64,000 bases of DNA from Morella rubra (GCA_003952965.2 CM025855.1:35983742-36047741), one strand, 5' to 3'; positions 21,858-34,682 are shown, counted from the first letter of the stretch. Made by a program: numbers and translations. The notes: generated by a model not told the origin, from the sequence alone.

Positions 21858-24800
21858 ATGGCACCCTCTCATGGTAGTTCGCACTCTGAAGCGGCAAAAA
21901 TGGAGCAGATAGTCACTGAATTCTTTACCAAAAGCCTCCACATAATACTCGAGTCTAGATCCCCCTACGTGTCGTCTCGCAATTTTGGCGGTGAGCAAAT
22001 CATGACGTCCCCTTCTTCCTCCTCGTCGTCATCATCAAGTGTGAGGCCGAGGGATAAGTGGTTTAATCTGGCGCTTAGGGAATGCCCTGCAGCGTTAGAG
22101 AATCATGATCTCTGGCGCCAGAGCAATCTCGAACCAATGGTAGTCGATGTGGTTTTGGTGCAGAGGCCTCTTGATTGGGACCCAGTCAGTTTTTCACCTA
22201 AAAGGGATCTTGTTAGGAATTTGTCACTAGACGAGGGGTATCCTTATTGTTGGAATTCTGATCTGGATGAATTCAGATGTGAGCCAAAGAGGGAAAAGAT
22301 TATAGAGAGATGGGTAGTGCAGTTTGAAAGTAAGAAGGTGAAGGATAACCATAGTTCAGGGAGCAGGAGGCCTAGCAGTAGTACTTTACATGCACTGTAC
22401 AAGAAATCAATACTGCTTTTGAGGTCTTTGTATGCGACTGTTAGGCTTTTACCTGCATATAAGATTTTTCGTGACCTTAATTCGTCTGGCCAGATACGAC
22501 CATTTGGTCTGGCTCACAGAATTTCTTCTTTGGTTGAGCCCTTTAGTCGTCAAGAAGAGGCAGAAATGCAGCGATTTGGGTTCACCCCTGTGGAAACTTC
22601 TTCTGTTAGACTTTGCCTTTCAGTGTTGTATCGTTCATCGGTCATGGATATAAGTTCTGAATCATCAACTCCAATTTCCCCGCAAGTTATTCCAGACTAT
22701 GTAGGCAGCCCATTGGCAGAACCTCTTAAAAGGTTTCCATCACTACCTGTGGCAGGGTCAGGGACTCATGGCTCTCCATCATCTTTGCCATTCTCAGGGC
22801 GGCATAGTTGGAGTTATGATTATTATAGAGCTTCACCTCCGGTATCTTTCTCACCTTCACCTCCTCATTCAGAATCTCATGCTTCAATTTCTAACCCAAG
22901 TTCCCGCCGACTCCCACCTTCAAGCTTGCCTCCTCATCCGCCTGAAACATTGCTAGCTCATAAGAAGAATACAAGTTTTGACGAGTACTTTCCCTCTCCG
23001 ACCTTTTCCCCCTCTCCTTCCCCATCACCACCAATATATATTCCTGGGAGTCATTTGTCGAAAGGTCTTTTACGATCTGACAGTGCGCCAGTAAACATAC
23101 CAGTGGGTAAGCTTGCTAATTCGCCAGCCCTTTGCAATAAGCAGTGTTTGCCTCCATCTCCACCCATTAAGAACACAAGGTCTAGTACTTTCAGAACTGA
23201 TAACTGTGTACCTTCGATTCAGACTAGCGCAACAGTTGAGCAGGTAGATATTTCATTGTAGTTTGTTATGGTGTAAGTGTCTGTCTTTCATTTATGATTT
23301 CTTTTTGCCTGCTGCAGTTGTTTTCTCTTGGGAAAGATGAGACCAGAAAACATTTCGGAAGAAAGATATCATCCAACAGCTCACCATCCAGAAGCTCCAG
23401 CAGGTCTTTCCATGATGATTTTGATGATTCTGAGTTTGATTGCGCTTTTGATGTTGATGACGAGGATTTGACAGATCTAGGTAGCAGGTAATTTATGAAA
23501 TTTCTTCAATGGACATCACTTCTGAATGTTAACGTGTTTCCACTTTGTTCTATTCGATAATGTTTCCCCTGCAGTGATGTTTCTCAATGACATGATAGAA
23601 AATAAGAGCATTTTGCACAAGAATTGTCATAGCATAGTTTGCTTAGTCAATGAGTTGGCCTTTAGACGAGAATGCTTGCTTGTGATATATTCTACTCTCT
23701 TTGCCTGTCAATGAAATTGCTTGCACCATCAGTGTAAATATATTCTATAAATTGTGTTAAGCGGAAACATAGTGCACATATCTTCAAAAGTTTCTTAACT
23801 TAAATCTGGTTTCTGAAATATGTCCAAGTCTTTGGTTGTTATGTTGTACTTTTGACAACTTGCACATATGAAATGTGTGCTACTTTATTCTTCTCTTAAC
23901 CGTATTATTCTCTTCTAACTATTCTTTGTGATAAACACTGAAAACTATTTCCTATATGACAACAATGTTAACTATGCTTTTTCCCCCCTTCAGATTCACA
24001 TATATTTACAAATAAGTTGGATTAAATGTCTGGCTGTGGATATTTTCAGTATTTCATACCCCCTTTTTTTTTTTAATATCTGTTTTCGGTTTATATGTAC
24101 ATTCAAGCTTTAAGATATGGAAGTATTAATTAATGGGCTGTTTAATCCTCTGTTCAAGACATGTACAAACTCAAATTGGAAAGCAAAAAGGACCTAGTGC
24201 ATATTGAGTTTGGGACACACAAGGTAATGTTTGCAAGGGTTCCAATAAAACTGAAACACAAGGTGGAATGTATAACGAAATTTGTGATGCATGGACTAGA
24301 AATTCATCTCTTCTGATTTTTGTTGAGTGCTGTGTTGTGGTTTACTACTCTCAATGTTTCTTTGCCACAATCTTAAATTCCTTCAAACAGAGCAATGACC
24401 TTTTTTTGATCAAGGTGATTACCCCCTCACCCTGAGAAAGGGAAATATAAAACTCTCCTCCAACTTATATTAAATGAGCAGACAATAGTAAAAATGAAAG
24501 GGGGATAGAAAGAAATTGAGCTGATCATGTTAATAATTGGGTATATATTCTGCAAGGATTTACATTAGCACTATTCTTTATAGAAGGTATTGTTGCAAAC
24601 TTTGTGGAGAATTTTCTGATTATGTAACGCACTTTGGTGATGGGTTAAGCTTGTTTTCCAAATGTGAGAATGCATTTTTGATGGCGAATAGGTTCCCACT
24701 AAATTATTAAGCTGTGAAATCTAAAGCAACCTTTTGCCATTTATGCATTATGTAATTTTGCAACCTGAACAGTACAAATCAACATTATAAATTTGAGTTC

Positions 24801-26098
24801 TTATACATCTTTCAAGGTGCTTATTAGGAGAATATAGATACTTCTTCATGAAGGCCGGGGGTTTAAAACATTCTCCTTGAAGCATCTGAGTTTTAACAGT
24901 TCATCATTAATCATGTTAGTGAAATGCAAGGCTTTGTTGTTATCGCACTTGTGCTTCCAGAAACTTGATAGGCACTTGACACCTCTGCATCTGCCTGAAT
25001 GGGTGGAGATTTCCTGAATCTGGGCTTGAAGGAGTACTTGTAATGACCTAAAGAAGTGCTAGTCACATCTGAGCTTTGACTTCAAAAGGATTAGTCAATG
25101 TTGTTTTTAAAGTGTCTTGGGATTATTCTAAGGCCCAATTTCACCTAGTAAGGTCCAATGTGAGACTTGGCCTCTCATTTCTTTTCCATCTCCACTTTGT
25201 GTGGAACTGGGGTATTGACATTTTTGGTTTTCCAGGCACTAGATTTTTCATCATGGTTTGAGAAAGGTTTATATGGCTTGAACTTGTTGACGTCTTTAAT
25301 CTTTCTTGTTAATATCTTGTTTGGGTTTTTTGCTGGTAACAACCTTGCGCTGGAAATATGGAGGGAATGTTTTCTAATATTTTAGTTTCATCTTTGGATG
25401 GAAAACTTTGGAAAATTCAAAAATTAATCCGTAGATTCTTGGTGACGGTACACTGATGTTTGACGATTAGGCCGTAACTTTCAAGTGTTGGATGCCTTAT
25501 ATGGGATGCTAAGTTTTTTAGATGAGATAAGCTTTTGCTGAATTCCCCCCATTGAATGAGGTCTCGGTTACCTTGTATCCTTTAGTAGTATCATCAATTA
25601 TATAGATTTTCATTGTTATCATAGAGGAGGGTCTTGCCGGCCTTCTTGATTTGGGCTGAGTTATTTGTGAAATAAAAGTTCTACTTACAGGTGTTATTAA
25701 TGTGCTATGGCGAATGAAAATTGACCTGTTGTGCATTTCTCTCCAGACCCGAGTCTTTTGATCAGAAAGGACATCTAGGTGAGCCGCTTGACCCAGGAGG
25801 AGTGTTTCCAACAAGAAAGTCTCAAGATGCTGCTGTTGGTGCTCTTGTCCACATGTTAAGAAAAGCCCCACCTCTCCGCACAGAATTTTCCACTTCAGTA
25901 AATTTGCCACATGCCTCTGAGCCTGAAATGAAGAAGAATAGCTTACAAGAACGTAATCCAGCGGTTCAGCATGCGGATTCTGTGAGCATCACATCTTCTG
26001 GGGTTGTTATGTTGAAGACAACAGCTGATGCATTAGAAGAGCTCCAGGGTTATAGAGAGATGAAGAATCTGTTGATTAACCAAGGTAGAAAATCCTAG
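21858..26098 (+). CDS. ATG13: Autophagy-related protein 13 (ATG13), 635 aa
   Basis: Regulatory subunit of the ATG1 kinase complex that starts autophagosome formation downstream of TOR and SnRK1. Coding exons read as 21858-23243, 23318-23487 and 25747-26098, all with GT-AG borders and compatible phases (0, 2), giving 635 aa, close to Arabidopsis ATG13a (~600). The N-terminus is canonical (KMEQIVTEFFTKSLHIILESR), and the HORMA domain covers ~15-250, with DKWFNLALRE, ERWVVQFES and SILLLRSLYATVRLLPAYKI. The remainder is Ser/Pro-rich and disordered. It includes DDFDDSEFDCAFDVDDED and a conserved DAAVGALVHMLRKAPPLR near the end, as usual for plant ATG13. The ATG was chosen because the leader intron ends 15 bp upstream. 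Intron 2 is 2.26 kb. ATG1t lies 1.9 kb downstream on the same strand. Confidence 0.93.
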
Positions 26099-26468
26099 AC
26101 CAAATCCTATTACACTGCAGCTGAATTGTCGAGAAGAGGTATAACTTGATTTTGAACCCATGTTACTAGTGAATCCTTTTGAGCATATGTATAGTTTACA
26201 GTGTTTTGGTTCTGAAGAATACGTTCACTAGTTGGTGCCGATATTCCATTCTGTATATACGTGTATATATTATATTATTTTAATTAACTTTTCCAGTTAA
26301 CTTATGATTATGTGGAAGGGTTTGGCGTAATTTCTTTTATGTAAGATGAGAATATACAATACGGAATGTTCATATTGTAAATCAAATGATTAAGCTAATG
26401 AGGTGGTTCCGTTTATTTATTTATTTTTTTATGTACGTGCTTACAAGTGTTTATAGCAGCTGGATATC

Positions 26469-26490
26469 CCCCTCCCCCCCCCCCCCCCCT
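26469..26490. repeat. Poly-C tract
   Basis: CCCCCTCC followed by a run of 15 or more C downstream of ATG13. It is a low-complexity sequence prone to length errors in assemblies. Confidence 0.8.
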
Positions 26491-26499
26491 CTCTACAGG

Positions 26500-28035
26500 C
26501 TGCTGGACCAGAATGTTTGAGAGTCTATATACTATTTTTTTTAATCGAGAATCTATGTACATTTGCTGTGGTTTGTTCTACGGAGATTGCCACTGAAGAA
26601 ACGCACAATAAGTTGAACAAATAATCTATTCAAGAGGTCAAGAAATGCTTGCATGTGGGATGAGCGAAGCCCAGGCCCCAACTTGATCTGGGCGAGCGAT
26701 GCCCAAGCCCAATCCTAACGTGATGTGCATGCACTTCGCTGATGAAATGACTCGATTATAAGCAAACATTAGACTATCTATATTAGGGAAAAAAATACAC
26801 TTTTGGTCCATCACCTTTTGAGATTTTTTTATTTTACACATTAAATTATTAATTTTATTATGTTTTATCTATTAAATACTAATAGTATACACTTTGCAAC
26901 TACTGTTAATTTACGTAGATGAAAAAATGACATGACATGACATGTAAAGTTTACGCTTGGCAAATGCAACGAAGGACTTGAGACTTTCTCTCAAATCTTC
27001 TTGAATGGATAATAGTATGTTAGTTACAAATGAATAATTAAAACCGGCAGAAATGTGCAAATTACATGAACAGAAAAAATAAATCTACATTATGATATGT
27101 AGTTATTAATTGAAAAGATATGTTATTTGTTGGAAACATAAATCCTGATAATAAATATAGTCTATATATTATGAAACATTAACTTTTACCAACCACTCAT
27201 CACTTTTTGAAGATGAGAAAACTCTTTATAAAAAAACTCTTCAAAAAAATAAAAAGAAGTTTACAAAAAGTATCAAAAAAGGGAGCCTCGTCCAAAGGAT
27301 GCAATGCATGAGCTCAAGTGTTCTCTCTCATGCTATCATGGTATGTTGTTCTTTTATTCCTTACCTAAACACACTGAGATAATCCAATCAATGTTTGGAT
27401 TAGAAAATATTTTTAAAATTATTAAACAAACATAGCCATAGTTGAACTACACGGTCTTTTTCTTTGAAAAAAAATTATTTTGTTTTATATGTTATTGAGT
27501 TCCCTTAGATTTGATAGAACTAGGTACTAAATGATGATTTTTAATTATATATCAAGGATCAAGATGGTATTCAATTATCTGTTCGAATTAAATGATTAAT
27601 TCGGATTAATCATCTTAATATGCTTGGTGGGGTCCGTATGTCATTACAAGGTGAAACATTTTTCTTAAGATTAAACATTTTATCTATTTTATTTATAAAT
27701 TTAGGTCTGAAAAATAGTCTAGATATAGACAAAACAATTTCAAGAAGATGTTTAGGAGAAAATAATCGGGTTTTCATGACTTGGTCTTCCTTCTTGGACA
27801 TCTAACAGACTATAATTGAAGAAAGATTTATTAATTTTCTTATTGAGCTTGAAGTCTGATTTGGGTGAACTTTAATTTCAAGGTCAATAGGATATAGTTA
27901 ATCCTAACCCCCACAAAATTAGAATACAACCGTCAAAACCAGTCCTCCCCTTTCCTAATTAACAAAATCCACCTTGACGAACAAGAAGCCCTCGATTTTA
28001 CGAACGGTGCCATTACTTGATGAGCTCGAAATGCG
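26500..28035. other. ATG13-ATG1t intergenic region
   Basis: AT-rich DNA without recognised genes. It must contain the ATG13 terminator and the ATG1t promoter if the two genes are transcribed separately. I could not single out a TATA box with confidence. Confidence 0.4.
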
Positions 28036-30852
28036 ATGGAAACCGAAAGCGCACACGATCACTCCGAACCCTTTACCGTGGGAGACTACGTTCTGAAATC
28101 AAAGCTGGGAGAGGGTTCCTTCTCCACCGTATGGAAGGCGGAGCACAGGTTGAGCGGCGAAGAGGTTGCGTTGAAGCAGGTCTTCCTGTACCGGCTGAAC
28201 CGCCACCTCAGGAATTGCTTGGACTGTGAGCTCAACTTTTTGTCCTCTGTCAACCACCCCAACATCGTCCGCCTTTTTAACGTTTTCCAGGTTCGTGAAA
28301 TACGTGTCTTTCGCTTAAATTTGTGAGCTTTCGTGGCTTAACCTTTTCGTTTTAATTTTGTTGAATCTATGCGCTTCTGCTTCATTTGTAATTAGGTGTT
28401 TTTGGCCTTTTTTTGGTGTGATCATCACAGGTATTTGCTGTGACCCAGTTCATTGATGTTTATTTTTTGGCGCATTTGTCACCTCACATTCGGTATATGT
28501 TAATAGAGAGCCAGGATTAGTTTTGGGGAAAAGTCTGCATTGTCACCTATAATTGAAAGTGCAAGCATTTTTCTTTTTTCTGAGTGAAAGTGCAAGCATT
28601 TACTGGATACATACAAGTGTATTGTAAACTTTTATATCGAGGACTTGTCAGCTCTTCTGTTAGTTATCGAAGAAAATAGGCCAATACTCTCCCGAGAATC
28701 TCTGAAGTTATGTTAAGAACAGTAAGTGGGTAGTTTACTAATTTGGCCTAGACATCTTGTGTAGTGAAATAGTTAGTGGATCTACCTCGCTCTTTTATAA
28801 ATGAAGGAACTGAATCAAATTTATGCTCGTGTGTTCAGTCAAAGAGGTTAGAATAGTTTTCTTTCACTCAGACAAAAAGGAGGAAAATAACAACTTTCTC
28901 TACCTCTGCTTTGTTGTCATCCTCAGGCTGAAGGTTGTATATTCATGGTCCTGGAATTTTGTGCTGGTGGAAATCTAGCTTCATATATTCGACACCATGG
29001 AAGGGTTCAAGAACAGAGAGCCAGAGCATTTATGCGGCAGCTTGGTAGCTCTTCCTTTGCTTTCTTATCAATAGTTGGGCTTCTTAGTTTCTGCTATTGC
29101 TTCCATGCATGAAATCAACATTATGTGATGCAGGAGCTGCTTTAGAAATACTGAACTCTCGCCACATCATTCACAGGGACTTGAAACCAGAGGTAACAAA
29201 TTTGTGCTTATGCGATTAGCTGGTAACAATGAGAGATGAGAGATGTCATGGTTTAATTTTGAATTCGTGACATTACTAGTAGGTGTTCTTCAGCTATGGT
29301 TTCTTCTTTTTTTCATTTTTCGGTTTGTTTGTTTTGGTTAGTCCCTGTGTTGGTGTTTTCCATTGTACCGCAGCAAGCAGCTCCAATTGGATTAGTGACT
29401 ATCCAGTGCGGGAATTAGTTGCCTAATGATCATGGTGTTCCAATGATCTGAACTGAAAAGATTAAATAATGCATCATTTTCTATTTCAGCCTGCCATAGT
29501 ATTGGGCCCCCACCCTGTTTTCTCACCCATAGGCAGAATAACATTACGGCTTCCCATGCCACTTTGAAACATGCTTTGGATGGTCAGTGAATTGGGTAGA
29601 GGCAACAAGTAGCTAAACCTAAGAATTTAACAATGTGAGTCCTATTTTGTTCTAAGAAGTATCTTTCATTATACAATTCACAATGAGTAGCGACTTTGTA
29701 ACTACACGTAAAAGTGAATTCTGGAAATTATGCTGATGTCTTACATTGTAGATGTTGCAATGGGAGAAATTCCAGTTCTCTTTCTATCTTACAACTCTTA
29801 AAAGATACACAGTAATTCTGATAGCAATGTTTATAGTTGATCTGACCTTACAATAGTTTCTGGACAAAAATAAAAGACAGGAAAAGAATAAAACTCCCTA
29901 AAGCTGACTAATATTGCAGTTGTAATAGGTGGCTGCAGAAGCAAAGTTGTCATAACAAGCCTTTTTTGTGTTTTGCAATTTCACGAGGTCAGAGTTCCTT
30001 TCTATTTGCTTATCATGGTCATTTTAATGGCAGAATATTCTTCTCTCTGTCCCGGAGGAAGATGCTGTCTTAAAGATATCTGATTTTGGGCTTTCAAGGT
30101 AAAAATGGCAAAAGGGCACTAATGCAGTTCCCTTTATTTGCACATTGCTTTTGAAAAATATTCGTTGAACTTCCTTGTTAGAAATTCCTGTCATTACTAT
30201 GCGTTTTCCTCTTATTGAATAGATATGTTCATCCAAGTGATTATGCTGAGACGGTTTGTGGCTCCCCATTATATATGGCTCCAGAAGTTCTTCAATTCCA
30301 AAGATATGATGAGAAGGTAAGATCTTTGCTAAATATTGCACTTTTATCCTGAACCGAGGATAACTTAAAAGTTAGGGCTTGAGTATAGGTTGACATGTGG
30401 AGTATGGGCGCGATTCTTTTTGAGCTTCTGAATGGCTATCCACCTTTTGGTGGTAGGACTAATGTTCAGGTATTACAGTAAGGTAGTTTTATACATATCA
30501 AAGCTGTCCTTATTTAATGGTCATTAATACGTGCTAGCTCCAATCTTACTTTTGTTTTCCTCAGCTGCTACGGAACATCAAGTCATGTACATCTCTTCCA
30601 TATTCCCACTCGATCCTTCCGGTTTTGAATCCAGACTGTGTCGATATGTGTTCAAGGCTGCTATCTATAAATCCAGGTTTAGCATATTGCCTCAACTGGA
30701 AGTGTATTTTTGTTATACACCTGTTTCCAAAAAACAATGTTTTATTCTTGAATCATTTTTTAGGCTTTTACCTCACAGGTTCGTTTAATGTTGCAGCGGA
30801 CCGGCTCTCCTTCAATGAATTTTCTCAGCATATATTTTTAAGAATAAAATGA
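28036..30852 (+). CDS. ATG1t: ATG1t-type autophagy Ser/Thr protein kinase, 279 aa
   Basis: Eight exons with GT-AG borders: 28036-28290, 28927-29044, 29134-29192, 30034-30098, 30223-30316, 30389-30469, 30565-30676 and 30797-30852. They encode little more than a kinase domain, as in plant ATG1t, the truncated ATG1 paralogue. Catalytic motifs are intact: [10 protein letters not shown] loop, VALK lysine, C-helix [31 protein letters not shown] and [14 protein letters not shown]. The frame stops after [15 protein letters not shown], the usual end of the kinase fold. Arabidopsis ATG1t is about 400 aa, so a ~130-aa tail is absent. A +1 frame just beyond ([15 protein letters not shown]) looks like the lost tail's start, so a frameshift is likely. 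ATG13, the partner of ATG1 kinases, is the upstream neighbour. A partial copy lies at 37.6-39.6 kb. Confidence 0.85.
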
Positions 30853-30970
30853 GGGACAACTTGAATGCAACTCCTGGAGCCCCTGAGCTGCAGGATTTTC
30901 CTTGGGGGAGACTCTTCTTATAAGTGAAGCTGGACATTGTCAAAGGTATAAAATAAAGGATCAATTACTT

Positions 30971-31315
30971 CTTCTTTTTTTTGTAATCATTACCTCATAT
31001 TATTCCAAAAAACCAAAATCTCCAAAACTAAAGCTAAGGAGGTTCAGTGCCAGCATACAACCAAGATAAGTCAAGTGAATGCTCACAACTACTGGGAGTG
31101 CCAATCGAGCTAAACTCAGCGGCGGCCCAACGAGCTAGGTGGTGCACCAAAGAATTTGCATCTCTATGGACATGACTAGCCTGCCAACTATGCAACCTAC
31201 TACCCATATCATGAATCTCCTGCACTAAAGAGAGAATACGCTGTTCAGAAATTTTTGGCCAACTGCGTATAGCCTTAATAACCATTTCAGAGTCCCCCTC
31301 AAGCAACACCTCACG
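30971..31315 (-). mobile_element. 5'-truncated L1-type LINE, 345 bp
   Basis: Perfect 15-bp target duplication AAGGATCAATTACTT at 30956-30970 and 31316-31330. The minus strand ends in an A-rich tail (ACAAAAAAAAGAAGAAG) and encodes the RNase H-like end of plant LINE ORF2 (LLEGDSEMVIKAI, ...SHVHRDANSLVHHLARWA). The paralogous segment at about 38.3 kb lacks it, so it inserted after the ATG1t duplication. Confidence 0.85.
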
Positions 31316-31330
31316 AAGGATCAATTACTT

Positions 31331-32480
31331 ACATACCCATTCCAGTGCCTCAGCTTTGATATTTCTCTCCTCCTCTTTCCTTCTGTAGCAGTCCAAATGC
31401 AACTAAGAATTCGTCTCTGATCACCCTTTGCTGCTCTTGCCTGCATACTCAATTAAAGCTGCAAGCCAGGGGTTTCTTCTTGGTTTCTTGAAGAAGTTTG
31501 ATTTAGTTTTCTGTCAACTGGTTCATAGATCTGGTTTAGTCCTGTAGTTCTGTCGAATATGAGAAAGATATTCTTGATAGTGGAAATGGAAACATAATTG
31601 TAAGTGGTCTCAGCCATGGTGTTATCTTTTATGATGAGATTGTGTTTGTGTTTTTAATATCTTCTATCTGTCATATGAAAGAAAAAATCTCAATAGATTT
31701 TGACATTGTCGATCAAGTTTATGTCTGAAGATCATGCTTCAGGTTATTGTCTGCCTGGAAATACTTCCATCAAAATGTGGACATATTCAGATGATGTGAG
31801 GTGTGACTCCTCGTCATGGAGCCGCTTTACTGGTTGGAGATTTGCAATGGACAACATTTTCTGCGTTGCAATGGCCAAATATTTGCTTATGTCAGTTTTC
31901 TGTATGGTGAATTGATGATGTAGTTGTGATCATGCCCCGGTTGCAAGGGATCCTGTTTCACGTACCAGCATGTCAAAGAATTGCTTTTAGTAAACTTTAG
32001 TTTAGTGTTCGCCATGAATAAACATTTCTGATAGCAGAACTCGTAATAAAATATCTAAGGCCGATATGCTGTTGTTTATCACCTATAAACTTAAATGGAA
32101 TTCAGATGATTCTGATATACCTGCTCATAGCTCAGATATTTTTCATGAGGTTAAAGTAGCGGTGGTTTTTTTTTTTTTTTTTCGGATTAAGGTTTTCTGG
32201 ACCTCTTCAAAATGCCAAAATAAGAAAGGTGCTGCCTCTGCTAAAAGTTAAAGTAGCAGTACATTTGGCCGGAGATCAACTTTATTGACTCTGCAGCTCG
32301 CTCTACAAACATTTGATCTCTTCCTTTTGGGAACCAAGTTCTTTGGCCACACTATGTGTGGTCTTGCATATGCGTCCTAGGAGTCCAATACATCCTTAGA
32401 TAATAACAATCTTCTCTTGCCTCGAAATTTCTTTGCATCCTCCCTCGAATGTCATGGCCACACTTTTGATGGTCCGTAGG
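31331..32480 (+). other. 3' flank of ATG1t, shared with the duplicated copy
   Basis: This stretch is closely similar to 38307-39625 and therefore belongs to the duplicated unit. It may contain decayed tail exons and the 3' UTR of ATG1t. Short frames such as ASGYCLPGNTS occur, but no complete coding exon can be supported. A poly-T run lies at 32168-32182. Confidence 0.4.
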
Positions 32481-32489
32481 ACATTTGAG

Positions 32490-33190
32490 AGAGTACCGAC
32501 AAATTCCAGAGTGGAAATTCTAGGGCCAAGATATTTTTATAATTTGACAATCCCGGTCCTTACACTCGTTTTTCCCATGTTCAATAGAGAGTGCAGTGGT
32601 TACTCGGATCGAGCATAGGCCATAGAGCAGCGGTCCAGCCACGTTGTGGGTATATCGGCAGGCGTTTGTCAGAAGTCTGCGAAGTCACCTATTGACCGTC
32701 GTCATGCTCAGTTCCAAATACCAAGCGACTAGTCAAGTAAAAGACAAATTGGCGCGTCCTACACGGAAAATGTTGAAATAAACAGGATTGAACAGAGCGA
32801 GAAGGAAGGATAAAACGGTTTAAGGTGCCTCGATTTTGTGATTTACGTTCACTATTGGAGAAAGCTGAGAAATGTTTTATAAATTCTCTTATTCAATATA
32901 ATTCTGAATGTGTTTATAAGAGGTTAGAGAGTGTGTATTTATACAAAAGTAATGAAAGAGACAAATCTTTACAAATTAGAGTCTAATTTGTGGTTTAATC
33001 AAAGGTATAAATTGAGCTCTTTGATTGAGGGCTATCAATCTCCTTCATTGATGGTCAACATATCAAATATTCTAAGAGAAAAGTATTAGATTGATAGTAG
33101 GTGTGTTGCGCACAATTGACCCATTGACCTGATACGGGTCAAGATCTTGGTTACCTTTCACATAGCTCGGTTAACTAAGAAGAGTACAAG
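32490..33190. other. Intergenic, possible LTR-like remnant
   Basis: No gene was found. 32771-33130 has the AT-rich, imperfectly palindromic look of a plant LTR remnant (TGTTGAAATAAACAGG start), but no terminal repeat pair or target duplication could be fixed. Confidence 0.3.
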
Positions 33191-33196
33191 GCCGTG

Positions 33197-33204
33197 TATA
33201 AATA
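33197..33204 (+). promoter_or_regulatory. TATA box of the proline-rich protein gene
   Basis: TATAAATA lies 43 bp upstream of the ATG at 33247. The leader would be very short, about 15-20 nt. Confidence 0.55.
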
Positions 33205-33246
33205 GCTAGAGTGTCGGGTAACATAACCATATAGAAGTAGCCCTTG

Positions 33247-33675
33247 ATGGCTTTCTTAACCGCAACCAGTGTTTGGGTAGTCATTGCTTCAGTACTATGT
33301 TTGGCCCTGGAGATAGCGGCAGTCCGCTATGTTCTACCATCTCCACAGTCACCGGAGAAGCCTTCTACTCCTGTCCGCTATGTTCTACCATTTCCAGTGT
33401 CGCCTGAGAAGCCGTCTACTCCTCGCTATGTTCTACCATCTCCAGTGTCACCTGAGAAGCCTTCTACTGCTGTCCCTTATGTTCTACCATCTCCAGTGCC
33501 GCCTGAGAAGCCTTCTACTCCTCGCTATGTTCTACCCTCTCCACAGTCACCATCATCCTTGCATGTGAAGTTTCCTCCACCTCTTCCCTACCACAAATCA
33601 CCGACACCACCAAAATCTGCTAAAACCCCCGTTGAGCACTATGGTCCAAAATCTCGGATGCCGCCACCGGGATAA
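33247..33675 (+). CDS. Secreted proline-rich repeat protein, 142 aa
   Basis: Begins with a clear signal peptide (MAFLTATSVWVVIASVLCLALEIA; cleavage near residues 24-26). Then five units of RYVLPSPxSPEKPSTP type follow (~26-105), with a unit length of about 14-17 aa. The Pro-rich tail contains KFPPPLPYHKSPTPPK and ends HYGPKSRMPPPG. SP, TP and PP motifs are potential hydroxylation and arabinosylation sites, so a cell-wall protein or a precursor of repeated secreted peptides is plausible. I do not recognise a named family. The ATG at 33247 is chosen because a TATA box lies 43 bp upstream and the signal peptide starts there. There is no intron. Confidence 0.6.
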   Translation: MAFLTATSVWVVIASVLCLALEIAAVRYVLPSPQSPEKPSTPVRYVLPFPVSPEKPSTPRYVLPSPVSPEKPSTAVPYVLPSPVPPEKPSTPRYVLPSPQSPSSLHVKFPPPLPYHKSPTPPKSAKTPVEHYGPKSRMPPPG

Positions 33676-33679
33676 GTGT

Positions 33680-34674
33680 ACTATTCGCCTCCTTTTCTAA
33701 ACAACTAGCCAGGTCATCAATATTGAAAATAGTAACTCCATTATATTCTTAATTCATCCATTATTCGTAAAAAAAAAAAATTTTCTTTTAGGGTAAAATT
33801 AGGATAAAACCACTGTTGTTGTGAAAAGGAACACAGCTAGCTTATTGGCTTATCTGATCGTAATTTTCCTTTGTGCAGGAACGAAAACATATGTCCAAGA
33901 AGTTTTATCCAGCAAGCTAGAATAAAGGCTGAATTCTTCACGTTTATGCTTTATAGATGTTGTGAACGAAGCAATGAAAACACAGAAGAGTAGAAATAAA
34001 GGGATGTTTACTTTTTCTATAGAGTAATGTATGCATACATGTATCCTGGGTCTGTTTGTTATATATAAGAAGAATAGTTGGTTAACAATAATTCTATTCT
34101 CCTTCTCTTTTTTTCTCTTTGTATCCAAGCTATAAATTAATGGATATAATAATGCCCATGTGATAATTGTGAGAGAGTCTGAGAGAGAATTGTGCATATA
34201 TTTTCAGTCTCTTTCCCTCCCTATTTATCCTTCCTCTTTCCTTTCTGGGTCAGTGCTTTCTGGGCCTCGGCTTGTTCTTTACCTTTTCTCTTATGACGGT
34301 TTCTTTTCATCACGCGCCTCCCGATTTTTGTTAATTAGGTTGGGCCCGCTTTTTCCTTCTTTATTCTTTATTGTTCCATAGTAAGGCGGTTCCTATTTGC
34401 CCATTTAATGGCTAAATTTTATTCTCTCTAGCATTGACTTTGTCAGGGTGTCAGATGATTAACTCCCCTTAGGCCTTACTTTTACGCTTGACATGATTCT
34501 CATTTAAGATAGCTGTCGGTCTTACCCACATGGCTAGGTTCTTTGTCGATAGGAGCTTTTTATGTATTCAGATGGGCTTGGGCCCTTTCTCATTGGGCCT
34601 CAATAAGCTTTCTTGGAGCCAAAAAATCTATCCCCATCAATATAAAAAAGTACTTTTCCAAAAGAATTGAGATA
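33680..34674. other. Intergenic, nothing recognised
   Basis: A stretch of low-complexity AT-rich sequence follows the proline-rich gene. No domain-bearing frame is present. Confidence 0.45.
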
Positions 34675-34682
34675 CTAAAACT

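Noticed and set aside
32771-33130. Solo LTR candidate beginning TGTTGAAATAAACAGG
   Set aside because: No matching terminal CA with a target duplication could be found.
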